Source: Candidatus Zixiibacteriota bacterium
Lineage (GTDB): Bacteria; Zixibacteria; MSB-5A5; RBG-16-43-9
Assembly (NCBI GenBank): GCA_029858245.1
Contig: JAOUFL010000093.1
Coordinates: 1-8,901, forward strand
Length of the DNA: 8,901 nt
Reading direction: 5' to 3'
This document shows, piece after piece, positions 1 to 5,956 of the stretch. Position 1 is the first letter of the stretch; each line of letters opens with the position of its first letter. Below the pieces are notes generated by a model. It was given only the letters and a program-made list of their open reading frames with translations, had not been told where the DNA came from and ran no database searches. The position numbers and the translations under genes are program-made.

Positions 1-327
1 AAAAGTCTGGATTAGCAAGGTATCGTGCCAGTTCATAAACAGGGTTTTCTCATTAACGAAATTGCAGGTTGCGGTTAAGAAATTCCCTGAGCTTTCAAAC
101 CACCAGAAGCGATATATCTTGGTTTTTTCATCCCGGGCAAAAATAGCATGTGCTTTTGCTTCTTGTCCATTTACAGACGAGGTGTAATCAAAGTAAACAT
201 ACTTATCATCCAGTGCTCTTTTAAACGTTCCATTCCCGGTACCTGTGGCGGCTTCACTGAATGCGCTTTTTGGAACTCTATATTCGAGACTCCAATCTCC
301 CAACAAAAAATCAAATTTCTCCATCAT
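1..327 (-). CDS. DUF1579-like protein, C-terminus cut by window edge
   Basis: An open frame runs from an ATG at 327 off the left edge, giving 109 residues without a stop. A good ribosome site, AAGGAG at 335-340, lies 7 bases before the first of two adjacent ATGs (327 and 324). The protein begins MMEKFDFLLGDW, then has short alternating hydrophobic stretches (KYVYFDYTSS, AHAIFARDEKT, YRFWWFESSGNF). This matches the start of DUF1579-type proteins: a hydrophobic LLGDW/VGTW opening followed by beta strands of a small lipocalin-like barrel. No signal peptide or membrane segment is visible, so it is probably cytosolic. The family has no established activity, and small-ligand binding is only a guess from the barrel-like pattern. 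The next gene upstream ends 199 bases away across a repeat patch, so it is probably transcribed separately. Confidence 0.72.
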   Translation of the reverse strand, partial: MMEKFDFLLGDWSLEYRVPKSAFSEAATGTGNGTFKRALDDKYVYFDYTSSVNGQEAKAHAIFARDEKTKIYRFWWFESSGNFLTATCNFVNEKTLFMNWHDTLLIQTF

Positions 328-350
328 TCTTTGACTCCTTTGTTTCGTCC

Positions 351-461
351 AAGGAACTTGTTTACAATCCTTTTCTTTTAATTCCCTCCCTTGATGGCCG
401 ATAAAAGCTTTACGGTCCTACGAACGCTTCGCTCCTTGTAGGGGAGGGATAAAGGGAGGGT
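351..461. repeat. Palindromic intergenic repeat, copy A, with an internal insertion
   Basis: The block reads AAGGA, then ACAATCCTTTTC, then AATTCCCTCCCTT (ending at 392). After a 48-base middle it resumes with GGGGAGGGATAAAGGGAGGGT (441-461). The same outer parts lie nearly back to back in copy B (8042-8105), where only CGA separates the arms. The middle (393-440) is itself palindromic. It has CCG/CGG with TAAA/TTTA pairing around 398-415, and CCTAC (417-421) pairs with GTAGG (438-442) around an inner CGAA-cgc-TTCG. This looks like a repeat family member that has gained, or kept, an extra hairpin module. No coding potential is apparent. Confidence 0.7.
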
Positions 462-462
462 G

Positions 463-497
463 AAAAAACCATTCCCCTCTCCCAAAAGGGGAGAGGG
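463..497 (-). terminator. Possible intrinsic terminator downstream of the methyltransferase gene
   Basis: CCCTCTCCC (475-483) pairs perfectly with GGGAGAGGG (489-497) around a 5-base AAAAG loop. On the minus strand the stem is followed within 6 bases by six T (463-468). It lies 30 bases past the stop of the methyltransferase gene, a plausible place for its terminator. The gap between stem and T tract is longer than ideal, and the hairpin may simply belong to the adjacent repeat patch. Confidence 0.45.
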
Positions 498-526
498 AAC
501 TAAATTAGCTTTTTCTTATATCGCTG

Positions 527-1084
527 TTAAAACAAAAATGGTATAAACATCTTGGTCTGTTTCATATAGTCTTGATATACGGTACCAAAAAAGCTTATAT
601 TCTCAGCTTCTTCTATCTTAGAAGCTATTGTCCAAAAGAAAGTAGTAATCACAACCAGGCAAAAACCTACCCAGGAAGGATGTTTGAAAAACACTCCCCA
701 GGCTCCACATAACCCCGAGCTGTACATAGGATGCCGAATGTAGCGATAAGCTCCTACCTTTACCAATTCAGTCGTTTTTTCTATGCCTATCAACGATGCA
801 TCGTTCCGCTCGCTTCCGGGTTTACCCACTATACGCAATAATTGAAAACCGTGAACGACCAGAAACAAGGAGGCGATTAGCAGGACCCAGGAAATTACCT
901 GATGGAGACTAAAAGGTTCATAAAACCAGTAATCGATATTTAGCAGGACTATAATCAGGATCGCTTCAAAGGCGAAAAAACGGTAAAAGCCATGAGAACG
1001 GGGATTGGGTAGTGATTTCCAGGAAAAACAGACCAGCCCACCAGTTGCGACCACAAAAATAATTAATTTTAATAACTCCGACAT
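527..1084 (-). CDS. Isoprenylcysteine carboxyl methyltransferase (ICMT/PEMT)-family membrane methyltransferase
   Basis: This 185-residue integral membrane protein has about four hydrophobic segments, near residues 4-22, 34-53, 63-83 and 138-154. The family signature is clear. RYIRHPMY at residues 114-121 is the S-adenosylmethionine-binding arginine/histidine motif. It is followed by acidic residues E158, E159 and E161, then FFGTVYQDYMKQTKMFIPFL at the C-terminus, as in ICMT, PEMT and NnrU-like enzymes. The length is typical of bacterial members. The predicted role is transfer of a methyl group from S-adenosylmethionine to a membrane-embedded lipid or prenyl-type substrate, which the sequence does not identify. 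The ATG at 1084 is preceded by GAGG at 1089-1092 with a short 4-base spacing. The upstream region carries a repeat block shared with the next gene, containing a promoter-like element. Confidence 0.85.
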   Translation of the reverse strand: MSELLKLIIFVVATGGLVCFSWKSLPNPRSHGFYRFFAFEAILIIVLLNIDYWFYEPFSLHQVISWVLLIASLFLVVHGFQLLRIVGKPGSERNDASLIGIEKTTELVKVGAYRYIRHPMYSSGLCGAWGVFFKHPSWVGFCLVVITTFFWTIASKIEEAENISFFGTVYQDYMKQTKMFIPFLF

Positions 1085-1109
1085 AGTACCTCAGTTAACA
1101 ATAGTCAGT

Positions 1110-1191
1110 AGCTTAACAACAGTTTATCTACTTAATAAAATCAGTATCATGGCTTTTTTCAAGCAAATAAACCACCTTTTATTTATTTTTT
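1110..1191. repeat. Duplicated upstream block, copy 1 (before the methyltransferase gene)
   Basis: This block shares AGCTTAAC, TTAATAAAATCA, the GC-T-tract-CAAGC element and CAAGCAAATAAAC, in the same order, with 2349-2420 before the alpha/beta hydrolase gene. Most bases of the 60-base core match by eye. Copy 1 has about 11 extra bases after AGCTTAAC. Each copy ends 25-32 bases from a start codon, so the duplication probably concerns control sequence. Confidence 0.72.
1134..1162 (-). promoter_or_regulatory. Putative sigma70-like promoter of the methyltransferase gene
   Basis: On the minus strand, TTGAAA (1157-1162) and TTTATT (1134-1139) are separated by exactly 17 bases. The -10 match is only 4 of 6. 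The support comes from the second copy of the block, where TTGGAA and TTTATT keep the same 17-base spacing. The start codon is about 50 bases downstream. Confidence 0.42.
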
Positions 1192-1251
1192 AAATCTTAT
1201 AATTTTTTTGAAAATAGCAGTTCAGGTAGATTCAGCTATTGGTTAATTCAT

Positions 1252-2316
1252 TTATTCCTTTATCAAAGACTGATGCTCAGTTATAACCTCGTTAAAAAAA
1301 ATAAATATGCTCTCAAAAATCTCTTTTGTTATTCTGTGGCCTATTCCGGGATTGATTTTAAAAGTTATATTACATCCTAAATCTTTTAGGTATTTTGACT
1401 GATTTGCTATCCTGATCGGATCCGTATTTCCAAAGGATTTTTTCAAGAATTCTATTTGACCCTCTGAATGCCATAATTCACCTATGTGTGCTAAAGTTGA
1501 ATTTGTACTGTCCATCTCCCCTATATAAACAAATTGTGCTATTTCCTTATAAGAATTAAAATCAAACTGGTTACCGGTGAGGGGTAAAAAATCATTGACA
1601 CCTACTGGCCAGTTCAATTTAGTAGTATCATATGTTTCGGATGGAAGGGTCATAGCCCCGCCGCATTGCCCGATTGCGATAGCTAAAACACGATCAGGGT
1701 GCAGAAGCGCATAACGTTGAGCGAACATAGCACCTGCAGAGAATCCGTCAATTAATATTCTATCGGAAACTCTATAACCTTCTTTACGCAATCTATTAGT
1801 GAATTCGTCAACCATCATATTTACTTTTAAATCCGACCGTTGGCAGAATTTATCAGTATTTTTTAAGAATACTTCTGTAGGAAAAGCAACTGTATAGACA
1901 TAATTTGTTCTTGGGCGCGGGATAACAGGAACACACATAATCAGCCTATGTTTTTCAGCCCATTCCATTCTGCTTTGTGCCTGTTCTCTTGATTCGTTAG
2001 TAATCGTATCATAATCATCAGTTACAAAATTTCCATGCAATCCAGTAATCCAGATATAATTGATCTCTTTTTTGTTAATGGATTTCGGAACGTAGGTAAA
2101 CCAGTTGTATCCACCATCTTCCACGGGTTGATGAAACACTAATTCCCCAGATTTAATTATTGTACCGCTGTCAGTATTAACGATCCCTGATTTTTCCCCC
2201 ACATTTTGATCATTTGATCCTGAAGTGTAAAGCGGTATATATAAACAAAAACAGCTGATAAGTATAATAAATATACCTCTTGCAGAATTCCTTGATGCTT
2301 TTCTTATGCTTCTCAT
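1252..2316 (-). CDS. Exported or membrane-anchored alpha/beta hydrolase (esterase / PHB-depolymerase-like)
   Basis: This 354-residue protein starts with a basic tail (RSIRKASRNSAR) and a hydrophobic segment at about 14-31, so it is exported or anchored with the enzyme outside the cytoplasm. The hydrolase landmarks are in order. TGLHGNF (91-97) is an oxyanion-hole HG element. The nucleophile elbow GFSAG has Ser193, and GQCGG follows at 216-220. YIGEMDST gives the likely acid Asp269, and NPGIGHRIT gives the catalytic His327. The arrangement resembles PHB-depolymerase/feruloyl-esterase-like (LpqC-type) hydrolases; the true substrate cannot be read from the sequence. The ATG at 2316 has AAAGGA (2325-2330) 8 bases upstream. 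The 163-base gap to the amidohydrolase gene contains its own promoter-like block, so it may be transcribed independently. Confidence 0.8.
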   Translation of the reverse strand: MRSIRKASRNSARGIFIILISCFCLYIPLYTSGSNDQNVGEKSGIVNTDSGTIIKSGELVFHQPVEDGGYNWFTYVPKSINKKEINYIWITGLHGNFVTDDYDTITNESREQAQSRMEWAEKHRLIMCVPVIPRPRTNYVYTVAFPTEVFLKNTDKFCQRSDLKVNMMVDEFTNRLRKEGYRVSDRILIDGFSAGAMFAQRYALLHPDRVLAIAIGQCGGAMTLPSETYDTTKLNWPVGVNDFLPLTGNQFDFNSYKEIAQFVYIGEMDSTNSTLAHIGELWHSEGQIEFLKKSFGNTDPIRIANQSKYLKDLGCNITFKINPGIGHRITKEIFESIFIFFNEVITEHQSLIKE

Positions 2317-2348
2317 AACAAAAGTCCTTTAGTTTTTAGGTTACCATT

Positions 2349-2420
2349 AGCTTAACTGATTTAATAAAATCATAACCAATGCTTTTTCCAAGCAAATAAA
2401 CAGCCCTTTTTTATTTTCTT
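2349..2420. repeat. Duplicated upstream block, copy 2 (before the alpha/beta hydrolase gene)
   Basis: This is the partner of 1110-1191, with the same ordered sub-blocks: AGCTTAAC at 2349-2356, TTAATAAAATCA at 2361-2372 and CAAGCAAATAAAC at 2389-2401. It lies in the 163-base gap between the amidohydrolase stop and the hydrolase start, 32 bases from the ATG. Confidence 0.72.
2363..2391 (-). promoter_or_regulatory. Putative sigma70-like promoter of the alpha/beta hydrolase gene
   Basis: On the minus strand, TTGGAA (2386-2391) is followed after 17 bases by TTTATT (2363-2368). Hexamers and spacing match the element in the other copy of this block. Each hexamer alone is a mediocre match, so confidence rests on conservation between the two copies. 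Confidence 0.42.
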
Positions 2421-2479
2421 GACACTTGAATTGCGGTGGGTAAAAGAAACTATATTTAGATTAAATTCACCAAAAGATA

Positions 2480-3817
2480 CTAAGTGTTCCTAAACCATTC
2501 CGGTTTATCGATATTATTGTCATCGTAGAATTTTTCCAACCTTGCCCTGTTTTTCCCTCCCGGCAGCAGTCCCAGGAAATTAAGTGCATTCCCACCAAGA
2601 AAATCGCCTATTTCATCGTCCGTAAAAAGATTGTGATGCTTCAGGACCTGGACGTACTTACTCTTAAAGTTCTTATAATTCCTCAACCGTTTTATGATAT
2701 GCCAATCAATGCCAAAAAGTAGCCGTTTTTTCACTACCGGATAATCATGGCATATTTCCTTATAATCAGAAATATACTTCCACCTGCTTCTATAAGCTAC
2801 AACGTTGTGACAGGCAACATCTGTAAAAAGATAATCAAATTCATTCATCATCTCGCAGATATCTTTAACCCAGCTATTTTCCCCATGGTATCCTTCTTTC
2901 AGGTTCCAGCCAAAATGTGCTAAGTTCAGGTGAAGCTTTTTATATTTCTCCTGTCCCAGAACATCTCGCCAGAATACAGCTTTACCGAAATCAAAACTTG
3001 CATCGGGATAGGACTCGATACCATACATACCGCAGTGTGTAGTAAGTGGAATCCCGTTTTCAATGCAGTAATCGTACAGCTCCAATAACACTTCATCGTA
3101 TTCTACACCCTTAAACAGATACTGCATCTTTTCATTACGTACGGCAACTCGCTCCCTTTCTTTATCCACAGACTGGTTATTGAACGGTTTATACCCCAGA
3201 GAGTTGTACAATTTTACTCCGATGAACCCTTTTTTCTCAATAGCCTTTTTCAACAATTGAAGGGAACTATTTTTTTCCATCTGCCCGTCAGGATTGTTCA
3301 TTCCTTTTCTGAATACCAGTTCTCGTGCTGGATCGAAAGGAGCAAAAGGATGTATTTTACCCTTATGGGGAAGTATGACTTCATCGTAAATATAATCGAT
3401 TTGGTCTTTGATGTTGTTGTCAATGGTGTTTTTGAACCAGTATTCATAATCGATTACCAGGGGAACGTATAAATCGATATCATCCCAGGTGTTTAGCAAA
3501 TCATCAGCAATATTTTTAACATCGCTGGATAGAGACTGTTCCCAGTCGCTGAGTTTTTCTTTCTTAATAAACCCAAACAGCCACAGCAGAAAACCATATA
3601 TGTATCCTCTTCTCCCTAAGCCAAGTTCTCTGGCGATACATCTTTCCCTCATACGTTCTGCTATGTAGGTAAACAGGTGTGGTCCCGGAAAGAAACCCGC
3701 AAGGTATTCAAAGTCTAACAGCCTTTTCTTTTCAAGCCTGCGTGAGCAGAGATATCCTTCCAGCGGAATATCCATCGCATTGAATATATGAGCGTGGACA
3801 TCTATGATAGGTTTCAT
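2480..3817 (-). CDS. Amidohydrolase-2 family metal-dependent hydrolase
   Basis: This 445-residue protein belongs to the amidohydrolase superfamily (TIM barrel). The N-terminal metal motif is DVHAHIFNA with H8 and H10. Further landmarks are GVKLYN (K202), LTTHCGMYG (H261), LNLAHFGW (H301) and LLFGIDWH (D371). The C-terminal FLGGNALNFLGL is the usual closing helix of the family. These residues fit a metal-bound hydrolase or decarboxylase active site. The substrate is unknown, and no membrane or signal segment is seen. An in-frame TTG at 3892 would add 25 residues. I place the start at the ATG at 3817 because AGGAGAGG (3823-3830) stands 5 bases before it, the TTG has no comparable site, and the protein then opens directly with the barrel's first strand. 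It is longer than many family members because of an insertion between the first strand and about residue 110. Confidence 0.85.
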   Translation of the reverse strand: MKPIIDVHAHIFNAMDIPLEGYLCSRRLEKKRLLDFEYLAGFFPGPHLFTYIAERMRERCIARELGLGRRGYIYGFLLWLFGFIKKEKLSDWEQSLSSDVKNIADDLLNTWDDIDLYVPLVIDYEYWFKNTIDNNIKDQIDYIYDEVILPHKGKIHPFAPFDPARELVFRKGMNNPDGQMEKNSSLQLLKKAIEKKGFIGVKLYNSLGYKPFNNQSVDKERERVAVRNEKMQYLFKGVEYDEVLLELYDYCIENGIPLTTHCGMYGIESYPDASFDFGKAVFWRDVLGQEKYKKLHLNLAHFGWNLKEGYHGENSWVKDICEMMNEFDYLFTDVACHNVVAYRSRWKYISDYKEICHDYPVVKKRLLFGIDWHIIKRLRNYKNFKSKYVQVLKHHNLFTDDEIGDFLGGNALNFLGLLPGGKNRARLEKFYDDNNIDKPEWFRNT

Positions 3818-3822
3818 TTTAA

Positions 3823-3830
3823 CCTCTCCT
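3823..3830 (-). promoter_or_regulatory. Ribosome binding site fixing the amidohydrolase start
   Basis: AGGAGAGG reads on the minus strand 5 bases before the ATG at 3817. It favours that start over the in-frame TTG at 3892 and the ATG at 3850, neither of which has a comparable site. Confidence 0.8.
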
Positions 3831-3906
3831 GAAAGTTCCTGTTTATTCATTAAATATAATTCGAAAGACCGGTTTAAATCCTTTAAATTCAATCCACAGT
3901 GGTTTT

Positions 3907-3942
3907 GTCAAGCAGGCCTGCTTCTAACGAGACATGCTTGAC
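3907..3942. repeat. GTCAAGCA inverted repeat, first member of the family
   Basis: GTCAAGCA (3907-3914) pairs perfectly with TGCTTGAC (3935-3942). Inside lies a second perfect 12-base palindrome, AGCAGGCCTGCT (3911-3922). The element sits 9 bases past the lipoprotein stop and 90 bases before the amidohydrolase start. No T tract follows on either strand, so it is not a standard terminator. The same arms, flanked by TTTT on the left and CT on the right, recur at 8295-8323. Confidence 0.75.
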
Positions 3943-3951
3943 CTGAATAAC

Positions 3952-4536
3952 TTATTGGTGCCCCAGGTAGGTGCCATCCCACATAATGAGCTGGTTTGGT
4001 CCCTGATTGAAGCTGATACCCCATACTGCCTGGTTTGGTGCCTGAGGATAATTGACAAGATTGAGCGTAACCAGCTGGGCGTGAGTAACTCCACTAACCA
4101 GATGTGGTGCTAGTGCTGCAAAAATTTCCGTGCTGTTAATCCAGCCATTTGGTATCGGCTGCCTGCTGGGTGATGGTGGGGTTGTGACAGAACGAGTAGA
4201 AGTGCTGGCTGTCCCATCGAATTTTACTGTTACCTGAAACTGCTTTTGCTGGCTTGCACTCCAGACCACGAAACTCCAGTCCCCGGTATTACTGGGTAAT
4301 CGCCCATCCTTATAGATCACAGCCCCCAGAATATTATAGAGCTGTGCATCTGATGCAAATGAAGCGATCAAGGGCTGTGCGATATTCAGCGCCCATTTGG
4401 CTGAACCTTCAAAAGCAGGTAGCGGTCGCGGCACAGGCTGTGGACATGATGCTGATAACACCACACCAGCCAGTAAGACAATCAGCAGCATCCTGGAAAA
4501 TCGACCAGGGATTAGCCCTGATTTGTGATTTTGCAT
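3952..4536 (-). CDS. Small predicted lipoprotein with two PepSY-like halves
   Basis: This is a 194-residue protein of unknown function. The N-terminus has basic residues, a hydrophobic run at 16-30 and Cys31 in VVLSASC. That resembles a lipoprotein signal, but the lipobox is not ideal (Ser at -3 and -1). A proline-rich linker (PQPVPRPLP) follows. Two similar segments come next. The first, about 40-105, ends WSFVVWS-x6-FQVTVKFDGTA. The second, about 130-194, ends VWGISF-x5-QLIMWDGTYL. Both have the helix, then strand, then strand ending in D-G-T/G-T-Y pattern of PepSY-like domains; this is my inference. An in-frame GTG at 4569 is possible, but the ATG at 4536 has AAAGGAGG 5 bases upstream. The MBL gene ends 142 bases upstream, and hairpins lie between them. 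Confidence 0.75.
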   Translation of the reverse strand: MQNHKSGLIPGRFSRMLLIVLLAGVVLSASCPQPVPRPLPAFEGSAKWALNIAQPLIASFASDAQLYNILGAVIYKDGRLPSNTGDWSFVVWSASQQKQFQVTVKFDGTASTSTRSVTTPPSPSRQPIPNGWINSTEIFAALAPHLVSGVTHAQLVTLNLVNYPQAPNQAVWGISFNQGPNQLIMWDGTYLGHQ

Positions 4537-4541
4537 ATTAA

Positions 4542-4549
4542 CCTCCTTT
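4542..4549 (-). promoter_or_regulatory. Ribosome binding site fixing the lipoprotein start
   Basis: AAAGGAGG stands 5 bases before the ATG at 4536. Starting at the in-frame GTG at 4569 would place this site inside the coding sequence and add 11 charged residues ahead of the signal segment. Confidence 0.82.
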
Positions 4550-4631
4550 ACTGATTTATCTTTTTTCACCTTTCTTCTGCCTTTTAGAGTAGAAACAGGT
4601 TAACCATATATGCTGGATTGGTTACAACGTT

Positions 4632-4673
4632 GTGTCAGGAACTATTCCAGACACCGAAATTTTATTTCAGGTC
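4632..4673. repeat. Two adjacent hairpins between the MBL and lipoprotein genes
   Basis: GTGTC-A-GGAA (4632-4640) pairs with TTCC-A-GACAC (4644-4654) around CTA, with one symmetric A/A mismatch. Right beside it, GAAAT (4656-4660) pairs with ATTTC (4664-4668) around TTT, with CC/GG able to extend the stem. A 10-base palindrome, ACAACGTTGT (4624-4633), adjoins on the left. The group lies just after the MBL stop. No T tract follows, so processing, attenuation or an mRNA end stabiliser is as likely as termination. Confidence 0.5.
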
Positions 4674-4678
4674 AGAGA

Positions 4679-5956
4679 TCATATTCGTATCTCATAATCC
4701 TCGCTCAATTTCCTTCCAAATTTCTCCGTCGAATGCAGTTCGGTTTCCGAATTCAGAGTGTTGACCAAAGATTCCCTGGGTACTTCCGAATGGTGACCTT
4801 TCCTGGTCGAAAGTAAGGATATCAAACGAGGTTTCTTTGTGTTGCGGTACTTGAACAAATCCCACAGTTTTTTGCGTGGAGTCGCATTGGTACTGCCGTG
4901 GTGTCCAACCTTATATACTTCGACCTTGCTTAATCGTTTCTGTAGATTTTGATCTTCGAGCGCGTACTGCCAGTTCTCCAGCTGAGCGTCTCCCGGGAAG
5001 AGTAACGCCTTATCTCCAATCTCGAAGAGCAGGATTATGCTCGTATTGTTAAGTGCTTTATCAAGTTCACGAACGATCCGCTGAACATTCTGCAGCTGCG
5101 CGGAGTCCAATTTTCTTATCAGCCATTTTACGTAAGATGGAGATTTCGCAACAGGGTCAGCCTGCGCCCTGGGAAAAAGCTCTGATTTGCCTTTTGCTGT
5201 TGCCAGGTTAGATTCGCTTTTCGCAGCCAGCCGGTTAAAGAGTTCCCAGAACTCTTCTTTATGCCGCTGAGTCTGACTGCGAATAGTTTCGGTCTGGGCT
5301 AAGGTTGGGGGACCGAGCACTGAAACCCGCACACCCGGTAACAACTTTTCTAATCCGGATTTGCTCCCGTTATAAACATAAGCATGCTTTTTGCACATCT
5401 TATTTAACTGCAGGATTGCCTCTTTATTCTCGATATCCAATGAAGCCAAACGCGTAATCTGACTTAGGGTACGGGAACCGGCGGCAGCCAAGATCTTATC
5501 TGAATAATTGACCAGATAATTTGCAAATTCCTGAGCAGCACTCGGACTTTTGAGATGCCTAACTGCACCAGTAAACACTGTAGGGGGTTTTAAATCCTCT
5601 TCTTTAGCCTCAGGATGCTCAGTCCAGGGCTGTATCACGATCTTGGGATTTAGTTTCCCCAGTTTTTCACCAGGACCCTTCAAGCCAAAGGCACTCAGGT
5701 GATCTTTATGTCGATGTGTGACTACGATGGCATCGACACTGCCTTCACTGTCTTTAAACAACTGGTCTACCACTTTAGTCATATGCTCTTTCTTCTCACT
5801 ACTCGATCCGCAGTCGATTAAAACATGTCGCTTTTCCCCTCCGGCATAGGAAAAAGTAAGCAGGAAGCAATCCCCGAAACCTACATCATACATGGTAATT
5901 TTCACCTGCTCAGGTTTCTTTTGCTGAATAGACTTATTCCTTTTATTATTACTCAT
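4679..5956 (-). CDS. ComEC/Rec2-like metallo-beta-lactamase-fold hydrolase
   Basis: This 425-residue stand-alone MBL-fold protein has no membrane segments. The motifs in order are MYDVGFGDCFLL (the opening strand typical of ComEC-type MBL domains), LIDCGSS (D48), THRHKDHL giving H81, H83, D85 and H86, FPGDAQ (D323), and VGHHGST (H352, H353). Together these form a complete two-metal site. The approximately 200-residue stretch between motif 2 and FPGDAQ is longer than a minimal MBL domain, with a lysine- and alanine-rich part around 240-275. The likely activity is hydrolysis of a phosphodiester or similar ester in the cytoplasm; the substrate is unknown. The start is the ATG at 5956, not the in-frame TTG at 5980, because AAGGAGGAG precedes it by 7 bases. 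It overlaps the peptidase stop by 8 bases (ATGAGTAA), implying translational coupling. Confidence 0.86.
   Translation of the reverse strand: MSNNKRNKSIQQKKPEQVKITMYDVGFGDCFLLTFSYAGGEKRHVLIDCGSSSEKKEHMTKVVDQLFKDSEGSVDAIVVTHRHKDHLSAFGLKGPGEKLGKLNPKIVIQPWTEHPEAKEEDLKPPTVFTGAVRHLKSPSAAQEFANYLVNYSDKILAAAGSRTLSQITRLASLDIENKEAILQLNKMCKKHAYVYNGSKSGLEKLLPGVRVSVLGPPTLAQTETIRSQTQRHKEEFWELFNRLAAKSESNLATAKGKSELFPRAQADPVAKSPSYVKWLIRKLDSAQLQNVQRIVRELDKALNNTSIILLFEIGDKALLFPGDAQLENWQYALEDQNLQKRLSKVEVYKVGHHGSTNATPRKKLWDLFKYRNTKKPRLISLLSTRKGHHSEVPRESLVNTLNSETELHSTEKFGRKLSEDYEIRI

Noticed and set aside
148..381. Plus-strand open frame of 77 codons at the left edge
   Set aside because: It lies opposite the DUF1579-like gene, which has a good ribosome site and a family-like protein sequence, and it runs into repeat copy A.
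2415..2450. Plus-strand TTGACA as part of a promoter
   Set aside because: No acceptable -10 hexamer follows at 16-18 bases, and no plus-strand gene lies downstream.
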